64,000 nucleotides of DNA from an uncultured cyanobacterium (GTDB lineage Bacteria > Cyanobacteriota > Cyanobacteriia > Cyanobacteriales > Nostocaceae). The notes beneath the pieces were generated by a model, which did no database searches, had not been told where the DNA came from, and saw nothing but the letters and a program-made list of their open reading frames with translations. The stretch is from the NCBI GenBank assembly GCA_903903925.1, contig CAIVAU010000160.1, forward strand, positions 1 to 64,000. The letters are read 5' to 3'. This document shows positions 17,554-25,876 of this stretch, one piece after another. A program made the translations under genes and the position numbers. Position 1 is the first letter of the stretch; every line of letters begins with the position of its first letter.

Positions 17554-17808
17554 TCAACTAAACGCTTTCTCCCAAGAGCCAGTACATTCGAGGAACGGTG
17601 AATAATCAGGATCAGACCAACGCAAGGGCAAGCTTCCTTCAACTCGATATCCCTCAGCGACATGAAAGCGGAGCAATCGTTCTGCACCCACAAAGGCACG
17701 AATTTCATCACTGTCCCAGATCACCTCGGCTGTTCCTGTCAAGTACAGCAGATTGCCTTGCGCAAAGTCAATGAACATTGCTGTATTTCTGGTTTTAAGC
17801 AACACCAT
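17554..17808 (-). pseudogene. Pyridoxamine-phosphate-oxidase-like flavoprotein, C-terminal fragment
   Basis: The segment AMFIDFAQGNLLYLTGTAEV, then IWDSDEIRAFVGAERLLRF and SLPLRWSDPDYSPFLECTGSW, matches the flavin-binding, split-barrel part of oxidoreductases related to pyridoxamine phosphate oxidase. The first half of the protein is missing, and the frame upstream is antisense-like sequence overlapping xisI. It is a decayed gene end, abutting xisHI pair 1. Confidence 0.65.
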
Positions 17809-18130
17809 AATTGGTGTAAGGACGTTTGTAGGGAGGATGCAACCCCAGAATGATATCTTCTTTGGGGACACCCATGGACAATAGTTCTTCACCAACATCG
17901 ATATCAGTGGTATTTTGCTGAAGCCAAATTCTGCTGTCTTTGATATCGAAGTGTAAGATGATGTAATAGATTCGCTTTAAGCCTTTCCAGCCGATACGCA
18001 TGAGTTGGTAGCGATCCCGTACTGGGTCAAACAATAGTGCGCTTTCTACATCTTCGTCACGGGATTTATATTGGCTATGCCTTTCCAAGAGGGTTTGGAT
18101 GCAGGATCGATAATGCTCTAGTTTATCCAT
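17795..18130 (-). CDS. xisI: XisI family protein (pair 1)
   Basis: The 111-residue protein carries the XisI pattern: LEHYRSCIQTLLERH, DRYQLMRIGWKGLKRIYYII, HFDIKDSRIWLQQNTTDIDV, GVPKEDIILGLHPP and final TNYGVA. XisI was named for its requirement, with XisH and XisF, in excision of the fdxN element in Anabaena. The many solitary xisHI pairs in cyanobacteria, like this one, have no such element nearby. Its ATG overlaps the last 13 bases of xisH, so translation is coupled. Confidence 0.9.
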   Translation of the reverse strand: MDKLEHYRSCIQTLLERHSQYKSRDEDVESALLFDPVRDRYQLMRIGWKGLKRIYYIILHFDIKDSRIWLQQNTTDIDVGEELLSMGVPKEDIILGLHPPYKRPYTNYGVA

Positions 18131-18534
18131 TGCACGAGCTCCTCAGTTAAAGGTTTGTAAACAATTAGTTTGAGTTGATATCTCTGTTTTACCACTTGAG
18201 CAAATTGGCTTTGAAAGAAAGTATCATAGGTTTCTAGCGGTATTGCAAGATAAAGTTGGCGATCAGGTTCTTTTGCTTCCAGCATAATGCGGTAGTTCAG
18301 AAATTGCCCTAAAGCTGTATGAAAGTCGCTAATTGTTGAAGTCCCAATAAAGCTTTTAACCTCCACAGCGATTTTTTCTTCTCCCCGCTTTGCTGCAATC
18401 AGCCGTTCAGCCGCTAGATCGATTTTGACTTTGACTTCTTCCCATTCCAATTCTAAGGGATCGTCAGTGATCGTCCATTGGTCTTTCTCTAGACCCCGTT
18501 TTACAGCTTCATGGAATAGGTCTTTTTTGGACAT
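18118..18534 (-). CDS. xisH: XisH family PD-(D/E)XK nuclease-like protein (pair 1)
   Basis: From the ATG at 18534 the protein is 138 residues and starts MSKKDLFHEAVKRGLEKDQW. The nuclease-like core is VKIDLAAERLIAAKRG, then IAVEVKSF (the E-x-K pair) and ALGQFLNYR. All putative catalytic residues (D, E, K, Q) are present, so it is intact. The same frame extends upstream without a stop to 18714 through an antitoxin-like segment (see 18538-18693). The product may therefore be a fusion, or xisH may start internally. It ends QWIN, and the TGG and stop overlap the xisI start. Confidence 0.88.
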   Translation of the reverse strand: MSKKDLFHEAVKRGLEKDQWTITDDPLELEWEEVKVKIDLAAERLIAAKRGEEKIAVEVKSFIGTSTISDFHTALGQFLNYRIMLEAKEPDRQLYLAIPLETYDTFFQSQFAQVVKQRYQLKLIVYKPLTEELVQWIN

Positions 18535-18537
18535 ATG

Positions 18538-18693
18538 AGTGCGATCGCCGAAGGGACTAGAATCAGTGACTACGCGGTAGTACTCAATTTCTTCTAAAGG
18601 AGTGAGGTTTTGAATGTCGGCTGCTATTTTTTCCTGGACTTGCTCTTTAAACTTTAAGCAGTCAAAATCTTTTTCAAATTTCGTTTGATTCAT
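18538..18693 (-). CDS. Small antitoxin-like segment in frame with xisH
   Basis: Residues FDCLKFKEQVQEKIAADIQN followed by LTPLEEIEYYR resemble a widespread short cyanobacterial protein, often found directly upstream of toxin genes, that normally ends on its own. Here its tail is cut at SPFGDRTH, coded by a HIP1 site (GCGATCGC), and it runs in frame into the MSKKD start of xisH. It is either a real fusion protein or a truncated leader gene. There is an ATG at 18693. Confidence 0.5.
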
Positions 18694-18710
18694 CGACAAA
18701 AACCTCACCA

Positions 18711-18960
18711 TCACTTAACAGTAGTAAAGATCTGTTCAGCCGTGATCTGTAACGAGTTGAATGTAGGGGAGATAATGCGTTCCCCGGAGGAGTTGCCGCA
18801 GGCATCGCTTAAGCGAAATTGAGCAGGCTTTTGGTAGTGATTTCCACTAGCTGCCAACAGGTAAACCGATATTGTCGGTTGCTTTGGATTGCCAATATAA
18901 TCCCGACCCCCTAAGCCCAAGTAATCCACGATCCAGTACTCTGGGATACCTATTGTTCTG
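18711..18960 (-). pseudogene. Uma2 family gene, C-terminal fragment
   Basis: The frame reads GIPEYWIVDYLGLGGRDYIG, NPKQPTISVYLL and, at the end, SPTFNSLQITAEQIF, which is the C-terminal third of a Uma2 protein. The N-terminal part is absent. A short in-frame insertion (about 9 residues, DACGNSSGE region), made of the common GCGATGCCTGCGGC-type cyanobacterial repeat, splits the conserved QFRG-ERIIS stretch. It ends within the ATG region of the segment fused to xisH pair 1. Confidence 0.65.
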
Positions 18961-19011
18961 TGGCCTCCTGTGTTTGAATGAATTCATTGATTACCCAGAA
19001 ACTGTTGAAGG

Positions 19012-19437
19012 CTATTGGGGCAAGAACACCCGCTCGAAAGGTTTTTTCCGATAACGCCGATAAACATCAAAATCACGATCTAAAGTCGCGATAGCAGCAA
19101 TATCTAGGCGCTCGGAAATGACGATTAGGGATAAGTCAGCAAAATCTCCTGGTAAGTCAAAGTAAGTGGCATTCAGTTGAGCAATGCGCGAAAAATCTTC
19201 AGCTAAAATCTGCTCACACTCGTAGAGTCCTTTAGCAACGTCTAGAAGAAACTCGTTCTGTGTGCGCCAATCAGAACTGAGTAACCACATAACTTCTGCG
19301 ATGCAGATAGGTGTAGTTACTAACTCAGAGGTGCAGCTTTCAAAGAAACGACGTACTTGTTGGTGATGTTGATCTCTGGCGCTGTAGTAGGCAAATAAAA
19401 ACCCACTGTCTGCGAGTATAAGCGGATGGTAAGTCAT
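19012..19437 (-). CDS. PIN-domain toxin (VapC-like)
   Basis: The 141-residue PIN domain has acidic residues in the expected order: LADSGFLFAYY (Asp near 10), CIAEVMWLL (Glu near 43), LPGDFADLSLIVISER (Asp near 98-101) and ATLDRDFDVYRRY (Asp near 119-121). Such proteins cleave RNA, often tRNA, when released from their antitoxin. The ATG overlaps the antitoxin stop in ATGA, the usual order of antitoxin first. The set looks complete and functional. Confidence 0.9.
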   Translation of the reverse strand: MTYHPLILADSGFLFAYYSARDQHHQQVRRFFESCTSELVTTPICIAEVMWLLSSDWRTQNEFLLDVAKGLYECEQILAEDFSRIAQLNATYFDLPGDFADLSLIVISERLDIAAIATLDRDFDVYRRYRKKPFERVFLPQ

Positions 19438-19700
19438 GAATGGCGCTGTTTTAGATATTCCGAGATCGCCTTCTTCCGGTTTGCTCGTTCGGATAAATCG
19501 CTGGGTGCATCTTGCAGGAGGTGTTGAGGGTGTCCACCTCGCCGATCAACCAAAGTCCTATCTGCTTGCAGGGTAAGCCAGCGTTCAGCAATCAAGCGTC
19601 GGATCAACTCACTCTTGTCTGTTCTTTCGTGAGCTAAGATATCGGCTAGCTGGCGTTGTGTTTCTTCGTCTAGTCTAACTGTGAGCATGGCGAACGTCAT
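19434..19700 (-). CDS. Ribbon-helix-helix antitoxin of the PIN toxin
   Basis: The 88-residue protein starts MLTVRLDEETQRQLADIL (ATG at 19688 is the likely true start; 19700 gives four extra residues) and continues KSELIRRLIAERW. This is a ribbon-helix-helix DNA-binding dimer that would repress its own operon. The basic C-terminal tail would wrap the toxin. It overlaps the toxin gene by 4 bases. Confidence 0.85.
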   Translation of the reverse strand: MTFAMLTVRLDEETQRQLADILAHERTDKSELIRRLIAERWLTLQADRTLVDRRGGHPQHLLQDAPSDLSERANRKKAISEYLKQRHS

Positions 19701-20096
19701 ACTTGTATTGCGCTTACGACAAGTATAACAGAGGGGGGAGAAGCTAGTACCGCTTCGCGAAAGTCAAAAGTCAAAAGTAATATATATCAAGGCTTTTGCC
19801 TGTTTGAAATGGTTGCTTTATTTCCGCCGCGTTGTACTAGTGTGTTAATTTTGGAGATCTTTCAGCGAGTACTGAAGCATTTACCAGACATATTTCTCAA
19901 GCCGTGAACAGGAGTTAGGAGTTAAGAGTACTCCTAACTTTGCTGTGGTGACCATCACTTAATAGCTTGTCGCCAAACAACACAACGGGCTAATTTAAGA
20001 ATTAGATTGCGCTTCAACCAGACATACTTATTAGAAATAAACGAAGCTATAGTAATCACAGACAATCAGTTGGAATTTCTTGATTATCCTTACCAT

Positions 20097-20189
20097 TAGA
20101 CATAGTCGTGAAAATTAATTATGTGTTCGCTGAAATCCTTGGTAGGGGCGTATTGCAATACGCCCCTACATGATTCCTGGAGATGTCTA
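20097..20189. repeat. MITE-like element, family E copy 1 (93 bp)
   Basis: It starts TAGACAT and ends ATGTCTA (7-bp inverted ends), and its centre is a perfect 24-bp palindrome built on GGGGCGTATTG/CAATACGCCCC. A second copy with the same ends and centre lies at 63894-63989. It has no coding capacity. The rest of the 644-bp gap 19701-20344 holds STRR-like AGTCAAAAGTCAAAAG units and otherwise nothing I recognise. Confidence 0.8.
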
Positions 20190-20344
20190 TTTTCAAGATC
20201 AACGAAATTGCCTGGGTTTTCGTTATAATAGTATACTTCACTGTAGCTCCTGTCATAGAAAACCGGTTTCTGGGCTGGTACTTAAAGGTAGATGCACTGT
20301 AAGAGCATTTTAGGGTGATAGAAAAGATTGCCTAGAACATACTC

Positions 20345-21961
20345 TTAAAATGGAGCATCAGGTCGGAGAATAATTAAGTGGTGACGAGCGCGAGAAGCAC
20401 CTACATACAGCAAATTTTTCAGATTTGGAACTCTGTTCAACTCAATCTCCACGATAATGACTATCGGGCTTTCAAGTCCTTTGAAGTAATGAATTGTGTT
20501 ACAACGAATTTCATTATTACTCAAGTCGGGTTCTGCTTTAACTCGAAAGCGACCTAAAATTTGGTTTTGCAGCGCTTGTTTCCGTCTGGTTGTTAAAATG
20601 ACAATATCTTTGGTAGCAATTTTCTCGTTGTCAACTAAATGATGAAGAATCCGACTCAGAGTATTCTTTAATTCGCGATCATTTGTGTAATAGTGAATTT
20701 CTACATCCCGTCCTAGTGGTCCTGGAGCCGTTGTAGAATGACTCGGTGGGTAAAATTGACGAACATAGGAGTGTATTTTCTGGGTGTTGCGACAGTTTTC
20801 AGTTAAGGAAAAAGGCGCTTCCTCTAACGGAGGTTTCCAGCCATGACCAAAAATGTTCTGATTATTATCGTGAAAAAAGTAGAAGATGCCATCATCAGGA
20901 TCGTGCAATAGCAACTTGAGTGCAAGCCACCAATCTTCACAGAAATCCTGTCCTTCATCCACAATGATTGCATCAACCCGCCAATTGAGCTGATCAGCAG
21001 CCTTACTGAGTAAATTAGGATAAATTTCCTTGAAGAGTCGGTCTTGAGATATTTGGTCGTTATTTGGTGCTACAAGACCAGCTTGATGAAATAGTTTTTC
21101 ACAAAGACCGTGAAAGGTGTAAATGTGCAGATTTTGTTGGCGACTTAGGCGCTGGCGTAGCAACTGCGCTAAAGCTTTGTTGTAACAGGTGAGTAAGACG
21201 CTGAATCCTTGTTCGTTTAGACGACGCGCCTTCTCAAGTGCTAATAAGGTTTTGCCTGAACCAGCACAACCACTGATAGCTACACGACGATGCTTGGCTA
21301 AAAAATCTAAGATCTGGAATTGTTTATCAACTAGGTTTCTAAACTTGCACTCATCATTCTCAAAAGGGAGTAGTACACAATCGACTATTGAGGGACGGAG
21401 GATTTTGACGAGTTGTTCAACTCCACTGCGATCGAGATTATGATCTGGATTCTGACCGCGCCAATGGTTCATGACTGCTTGTACCCAAGCTGATAAATCA
21501 GTCACTTGGCTACCATCTAATATGATTTCACCAGGAGCATGCAGAGGTAACCTACCCTTAAGTTTGACATCAGGGAAGGCGACTGCGTAACCGATGGGAA
21601 TCCAACGTGTTCTCCAGAAAGGCTTCTCTTTAAGCAGACTTAGCAGATTATGCTTGCTTTCACATGCTTGTTTAAAGGGGTCTTTGATCGCGTGATGATT
21701 GCTGTACCACTGATCCGCCTCGCCGTCGTAACTGATTTTGCCACCTTTGACCTCCAGTACCAAGATGCCTAGATTGGGACAAGCAATCACAAAGTCAGTT
21801 TCCCCATCTTTTGCACCATTGTTGAGATTTTGTACTTGCCAGGAAACCGAATGAAAGACAATAAACTTATCTGACAACTGTTCCTTAAGTGCCTGATATA
21901 AACGTTTTTCTGCACTACTTTTAGTATCACAACGTAGTTGATCAGGAAACATCTTTGCCAT
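20345..21961 (-). CDS. NERD nuclease domain plus UvrD/Rep-like helicase
   Basis: The 538-residue protein has an N-terminal NERD domain (about 10-120; ETDFVIACPNLGILVLEVKG contains the D...E-x-K of a nuclease-like fold). An SF1 helicase follows: Walker A ISGCAGSGKTLLALEKA (about 232-248), Walker B IIVDEGQDFCEDWW, and C-terminal motifs TIHYFKGLESPIVIIVE and LLYVGASRARHHLIIL. It should bind and move along DNA with a nuclease module attached. NERD-helicase fusions often lie in defence islands and on plasmids. It is a single gene with no partner. Confidence 0.88.
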   Translation of the reverse strand: MAKMFPDQLRCDTKSSAEKRLYQALKEQLSDKFIVFHSVSWQVQNLNNGAKDGETDFVIACPNLGILVLEVKGGKISYDGEADQWYSNHHAIKDPFKQACESKHNLLSLLKEKPFWRTRWIPIGYAVAFPDVKLKGRLPLHAPGEIILDGSQVTDLSAWVQAVMNHWRGQNPDHNLDRSGVEQLVKILRPSIVDCVLLPFENDECKFRNLVDKQFQILDFLAKHRRVAISGCAGSGKTLLALEKARRLNEQGFSVLLTCYNKALAQLLRQRLSRQQNLHIYTFHGLCEKLFHQAGLVAPNNDQISQDRLFKEIYPNLLSKAADQLNWRVDAIIVDEGQDFCEDWWLALKLLLHDPDDGIFYFFHDNNQNIFGHGWKPPLEEAPFSLTENCRNTQKIHSYVRQFYPPSHSTTAPGPLGRDVEIHYYTNDRELKNTLSRILHHLVDNEKIATKDIVILTTRRKQALQNQILGRFRVKAEPDLSNNEIRCNTIHYFKGLESPIVIIVEIELNRVPNLKNLLYVGASRARHHLIILRPDAPF

Positions 21962-22054
21962 AACATACCTTAAAAGGACTTAGTTATAAAATTCCCACTC
22001 CATCTATACTTGGTAACATCAGGTTGATTCTCCTACTCTTCCAGGCTAGACATC

Positions 22055-22374
22055 ATGTATCAAACTGACCCCCGCGTTCCGCCAAGGAAGTCTTACCCAC
22101 CATGTATGACCTCCCCAGTGAAAATCCACAGCAGCCAGGATTACCGGACGAGTTTCATCTCTTCCAACCTCAGCTATTACGAGAAACCTTTTTACCTCCC
22201 AACTACCCAGAGGATCAAGTCTTCGTTGCCAGTGATTTAAATCTCTACTACGATGTGCATCATCCCCTGTGGTACAAAGGTGTTAATCAGCCTGTTGCCA
22301 CTAAAGCTTCCACCTATCATACTGCCTTTGACCTTGACAATTTACTGGGAGAAAGTTGTGGTGATTTCGACTAA
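22055..22374 (+). pseudogene. Uma2 family gene, frameshifted N-terminal fragment
   Basis: Frame 1 from ATG 22055 reads MYQTDPRVPP and then leaves the expected path. In the next frame KEVLPTMYDLPSEN follows, then PGLPDEFHLFQPQLL and SDLNLYYDVHHPLWYK. A single lost A in CCAAGG (about 22083) explains the shift. After WYK the sequence no longer matches, so the catalytic half is gone as well. It ends against the opposite-strand DUF5615 remnant. Confidence 0.7.
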
Positions 22375-22749
22375 TGCCTCACCTGTTCGTAAAAGCTCTA
22401 GTGCTTCTGGCAAGGTTGAACTCAAAATTTCTCGCAACCGAGCATTTGAAGTTTTACCACAAGTCAACCAGATAATTTGTGGTGGTGAGCCAAGACGATT
22501 AACCAGATCAACAAAGTCGCTATCTTTTGTCATGAAGATAACTCCTTGAGCCTTTGCTGCTTCAAATATTTCAGGGTCTTCAGCATCTCTCAAACCAAGA
22601 TCACGTAAAGCTAATGCTGTTATCCCAAAGGTACTAGTGATCCAGATTGCGATCGCAGGTCCTTCATGATTTATTGGATTTTGCAATCGCGCTTCAGGGT
22701 AGATGCTAAGATCCTGTTGTACTTTTTCACACTGCGAATCCCGACTCAA
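22342..22749 (-). pseudogene. DUF5615 PIN-like toxin, N-terminally damaged
   Basis: From about residue 33 the product is a good DUF5615 protein: AIAIWITSTFGITALALRDL, GLRDAEDPEIFEAAKAQGV, IFMTKDSDFVDLVNRLG and IIWLTCGKTSNARL. The family's opening strand with its first catalytic Asp (IWIDAQL-like) is replaced by unrelated residues 1-32, and a HIP1 site marks the joint. The nuclease is probably inactive. Its stop region overlaps the start of the Uma2 relic's end, and its frame start overlaps the upstream SPFH-FHA gene by 4 bases. Confidence 0.65.
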
Positions 22750-23840
22750 GCTTCAAAAGTCCAAGTCTGACTACCAATCTTGATGACGTTTCCTGGATTC
22801 AGCGACACAGGTTGGTTAGGGACAACTCGCTGTCCACCGACAAAAGTGCCATTGGAACTACCTAGATCAATGAGCTGGTAGCGGACTGTACCCTGAGGGT
22901 CTGTGACTTTAATAACTTGGGCATGGTGACGTGAACACAGGTTATCATCGAGAATGAGGGTGTTGCTTGGTTCCCGTCCAATGGTAAAGGGGCTAGTTGA
23001 CAACAGAGCGATCGCACCTGAAGAGTTATTGACCAAACGTGCGATCTGCTCTCCCCTGGAATTTAGGTCAATCACGGTCGGAGCAAGCGTTAGGTGATCA
23101 CGAGTTGGTAAACCTTCAAGGGCAATGCCATTAGCTTCTACGGTACCACCAACAGCAGGGTTACTTGAGTTCGGGTCGCGACCGGAGATAATGTTGACCT
23201 GCTGTACGGGCGGCGGGAGTATTTGTGGGCGACCAGCCTGAGCAATCTGCGCTTTTAACGCTGCTTCGTATTCGGCTTCTTCTCTAGCACTCATGCCTTC
23301 AACTTGACGAATTATCCCCTGACCCTGAGGGAAGCTGATGTCGTTTACCCGCACATCTTCTAAAGCAAAGCCTAAAGAATAAGAAACGTCTGTCTTGTCT
23401 AGGATGTATTGCCGGATGTGCGCCCTCCCTTGAGTTGTCAACTGTTGAACACGCAACTGACCAATTGCCGCCCCCAGAGTATCTTTGACCGCACTGACAA
23501 GGGCTGCGATCGGCTCAGATAATTCCAACGCTACTCGTTGCGGGTCTACTACCTGATACATCACATTCAGGGAAACATTAATCAGATATTGATCTTGTGA
23601 TAAAAAGTCTCCATGTGATATAATTTCCAGGTTGCGAATCTTAGTGTCTACTAGAATCAGATCACATTGTTCTAGCAACGGTAGGGCGAAGCTGAAATGA
23701 CGCCCTGGTTGCAATTTCCGCACGAGACGACCATTTTTGATTAACAACCCTGTATAGCCTGCCTCAATAAAGTCCATGCTCCACCCAACCCAGCGCTCTG
23801 GGATAAACGTTTCGATCAAAGGAGGAGAGTTGGTGGACAT
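22746..23840 (-). CDS. SPFH/band-7 domain protein with C-terminal FHA domain
   Basis: The 364-residue protein has a band-7 (SPFH) domain at about 30-210 (GYTGLLIKNGRLVRKLQPGR, then ISFPQGQGIIRQVEGMSARE). A variable linker follows, then an FHA domain at about 275-362 (FTIGREPSNTLILDDNLCSR, HHAQVI, GSSNGTFVGGQRV). There is no clear membrane anchor. SPFH domains scaffold membrane microdomains and FHA binds phosphothreonine, so it may place a kinase-dependent complex at the membrane. The fusion is unusual. Confidence 0.85.
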   Translation of the reverse strand: MSTNSPPLIETFIPERWVGWSMDFIEAGYTGLLIKNGRLVRKLQPGRHFSFALPLLEQCDLILVDTKIRNLEIISHGDFLSQDQYLINVSLNVMYQVVDPQRVALELSEPIAALVSAVKDTLGAAIGQLRVQQLTTQGRAHIRQYILDKTDVSYSLGFALEDVRVNDISFPQGQGIIRQVEGMSAREEAEYEAALKAQIAQAGRPQILPPPVQQVNIISGRDPNSSNPAVGGTVEANGIALEGLPTRDHLTLAPTVIDLNSRGEQIARLVNNSSGAIALLSTSPFTIGREPSNTLILDDNLCSRHHAQVIKVTDPQGTVRYQLIDLGSSNGTFVGGQRVVPNQPVSLNPGNVIKIGSQTWTFEA

Positions 23841-23854
23841 GAGACGATACCTAG

Positions 23855-24175
<321 letters not shown>

Positions 24176-24394
24176 GATTTTCTCAATCTATATATTTAGC
24201 TAGATGCAGTTTATTAAAAAATTAGGATAGCCTCAAAGTCCTTTAAGAAAGTTGCACAAGAGCTTTCGCAAGTTTTCTAGAGACAATCAGGTTTGTGATA
24301 ATTTTTAACTCAAATTTAAATATTATTTATTAATTAAGCACAGAAAACTTATGTTAAATAAATTTAAATAAAAATATAGGTAAAAAAATAGAAA

Positions 24395-25807
24395 ATGAAC
24401 GTAAGAGAACCAGTTATTACTAAGAAGCCGAATGCTACCTTTGTTGTTCTAATCGCGGGTGCTGCGGCACTGGGTGGTTTTTTATTTGGTTTTGATACTG
24501 CTGTGATTAACGGAGCTGTTTCAGCTTTGTCAAAAGCGTTTCATGCTGATAGTGTGATGACAGGTTTTGCGGTAGCCTGTGCGTTACTAGGGTCTGCTTT
24601 GGGGGCCTTCGTTGCTGGACCGATCGCAGATAGGCAAGGTCGCCTCAGAACAATGATGATCGCTGCGATTTTATTTATCCTGGGTGGCATTGGTTCTGGA
24701 ATTGCATTTGGTATTTGGGACTTCATCTTCTGGCGGATATTAGGTGGAGTTGCCGTTGGGATGGCGAGTGTGATTGCACCAGCCTACATTGCAGAAGTTG
24801 CACCAGCTCAATTACGAGGGAGACTTGGTTCCCTACAACAACTTGCAATTGTCACAGGGATTTTCATTGCCCTACTTTGTGACTACTTCATTGCATTGGG
24901 TGCAGGTGGATCAGCAGAAGCACCATTTTGGTTTGGAATTTCGGCGTGGCGTTGGATGTTCTTCACAGAAGTCCCTCCGGCAATTGTCTATGGGGTTTCG
25001 GCTTTGCTGATTCCTGAATCACCTCGATACCTAATTGCACAAAGACGGTATCAAGATGCAGCAAATGTTCTAGAAAAAGTTGAAGGGGGTGACGTCCAAG
25101 CAAAAGTGGAAGAGATTCGCCTAACTGTTCTCACAGAACGCAAGCCCAGATTCTCCGATCTTTTGAGTCGTAGTGGAGGGTTACTACCGATAGTCTGGAT
25201 TGGTATGGGATTATCTGTTCTGCAACAGTTCGTTGGTATCAACGTTATTTTCTACTACAGCAGTGTTTTGTGGCAAGCAGTTGGATTCTCGGAAAAGGAT
25301 TCTCTGCTGATTACCGTGATTACTGGAATTGTCAACATTGTGACTACGTTTATTGCGATCGCCTTTGTTGACAAATTTGGTCGAAAGCCTCTACTCATGC
25401 TAGGTTCAATCGGTATGACCATAACTCTGGGCACTTTGACAGTTGTGTTCGGACATGCGGGGATTAATCCTGCTACAGGAACCCCTAGTCTCCCCGGTTC
25501 ATTGGGAATTATTGCACTTATCGCCGCAAACCTGTATGTTGTCTGTTTTGGATTTTCCTGGGGACCAATTGTCTGGGTACTATTAGGAGAAATGTTCAAC
25601 AACAGGATTCGAGGCGCTGCCCTTTCTGTAGCGGCTGCGGTTCAATGGATCGCCAACTTTCTTGTTTCCACTACATTTCCTCCCTTACTTAAGTCCTTTG
25701 GTCTAGGTTCTGCCTATGGTATCTACACAGTCGCATCAGCAATTTCCATCTTTTTTGTTGCTTTTCTAGTCAGAGAAACAAAGGGGAAGGAATTAGAACA
25801 AATGTAA
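24395..25807 (+). CDS. Sugar porter, major facilitator superfamily
   Basis: The 470-residue carrier has 12 membrane helices and sugar-porter signatures: GGFLFGFDTAVINGA in helix 1, GPIADRQGRLR between helices 2 and 3, AEVAPAQLRGRLGSLQQLAI, PESPRYLIAQRRY before the central loop, QQFVGINVIFYY in helix 7, FVDKFGRKPLL, and the C-terminal RETKGKELEQM. It probably imports a hexose by proton symport. No sugar kinase is adjacent. It lies inside an otherwise accessory region, so it may have been acquired. Confidence 0.92.
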   Translation: MNVREPVITKKPNATFVVLIAGAAALGGFLFGFDTAVINGAVSALSKAFHADSVMTGFAVACALLGSALGAFVAGPIADRQGRLRTMMIAAILFILGGIGSGIAFGIWDFIFWRILGGVAVGMASVIAPAYIAEVAPAQLRGRLGSLQQLAIVTGIFIALLCDYFIALGAGGSAEAPFWFGISAWRWMFFTEVPPAIVYGVSALLIPESPRYLIAQRRYQDAANVLEKVEGGDVQAKVEEIRLTVLTERKPRFSDLLSRSGGLLPIVWIGMGLSVLQQFVGINVIFYYSSVLWQAVGFSEKDSLLITVITGIVNIVTTFIAIAFVDKFGRKPLLMLGSIGMTITLGTLTVVFGHAGINPATGTPSLPGSLGIIALIAANLYVVCFGFSWGPIVWVLLGEMFNNRIRGAALSVAAAVQWIANFLVSTTFPPLLKSFGLGSAYGIYTVASAISIFFVAFLVRETKGKELEQM

Positions 25808-25876
25808 GCGATCGTTTTTTGTCTTACCCGTAAACTTGTAATGAAATTATCTGATTTAATAATGATTGTCCAAACT

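Noticed and set aside
17795..18534. fdxN-element excision locus
   Set aside because: There is no xisF recombinase or nifD/fdxN context; four pairs are present, so excision of one element is not their role here.
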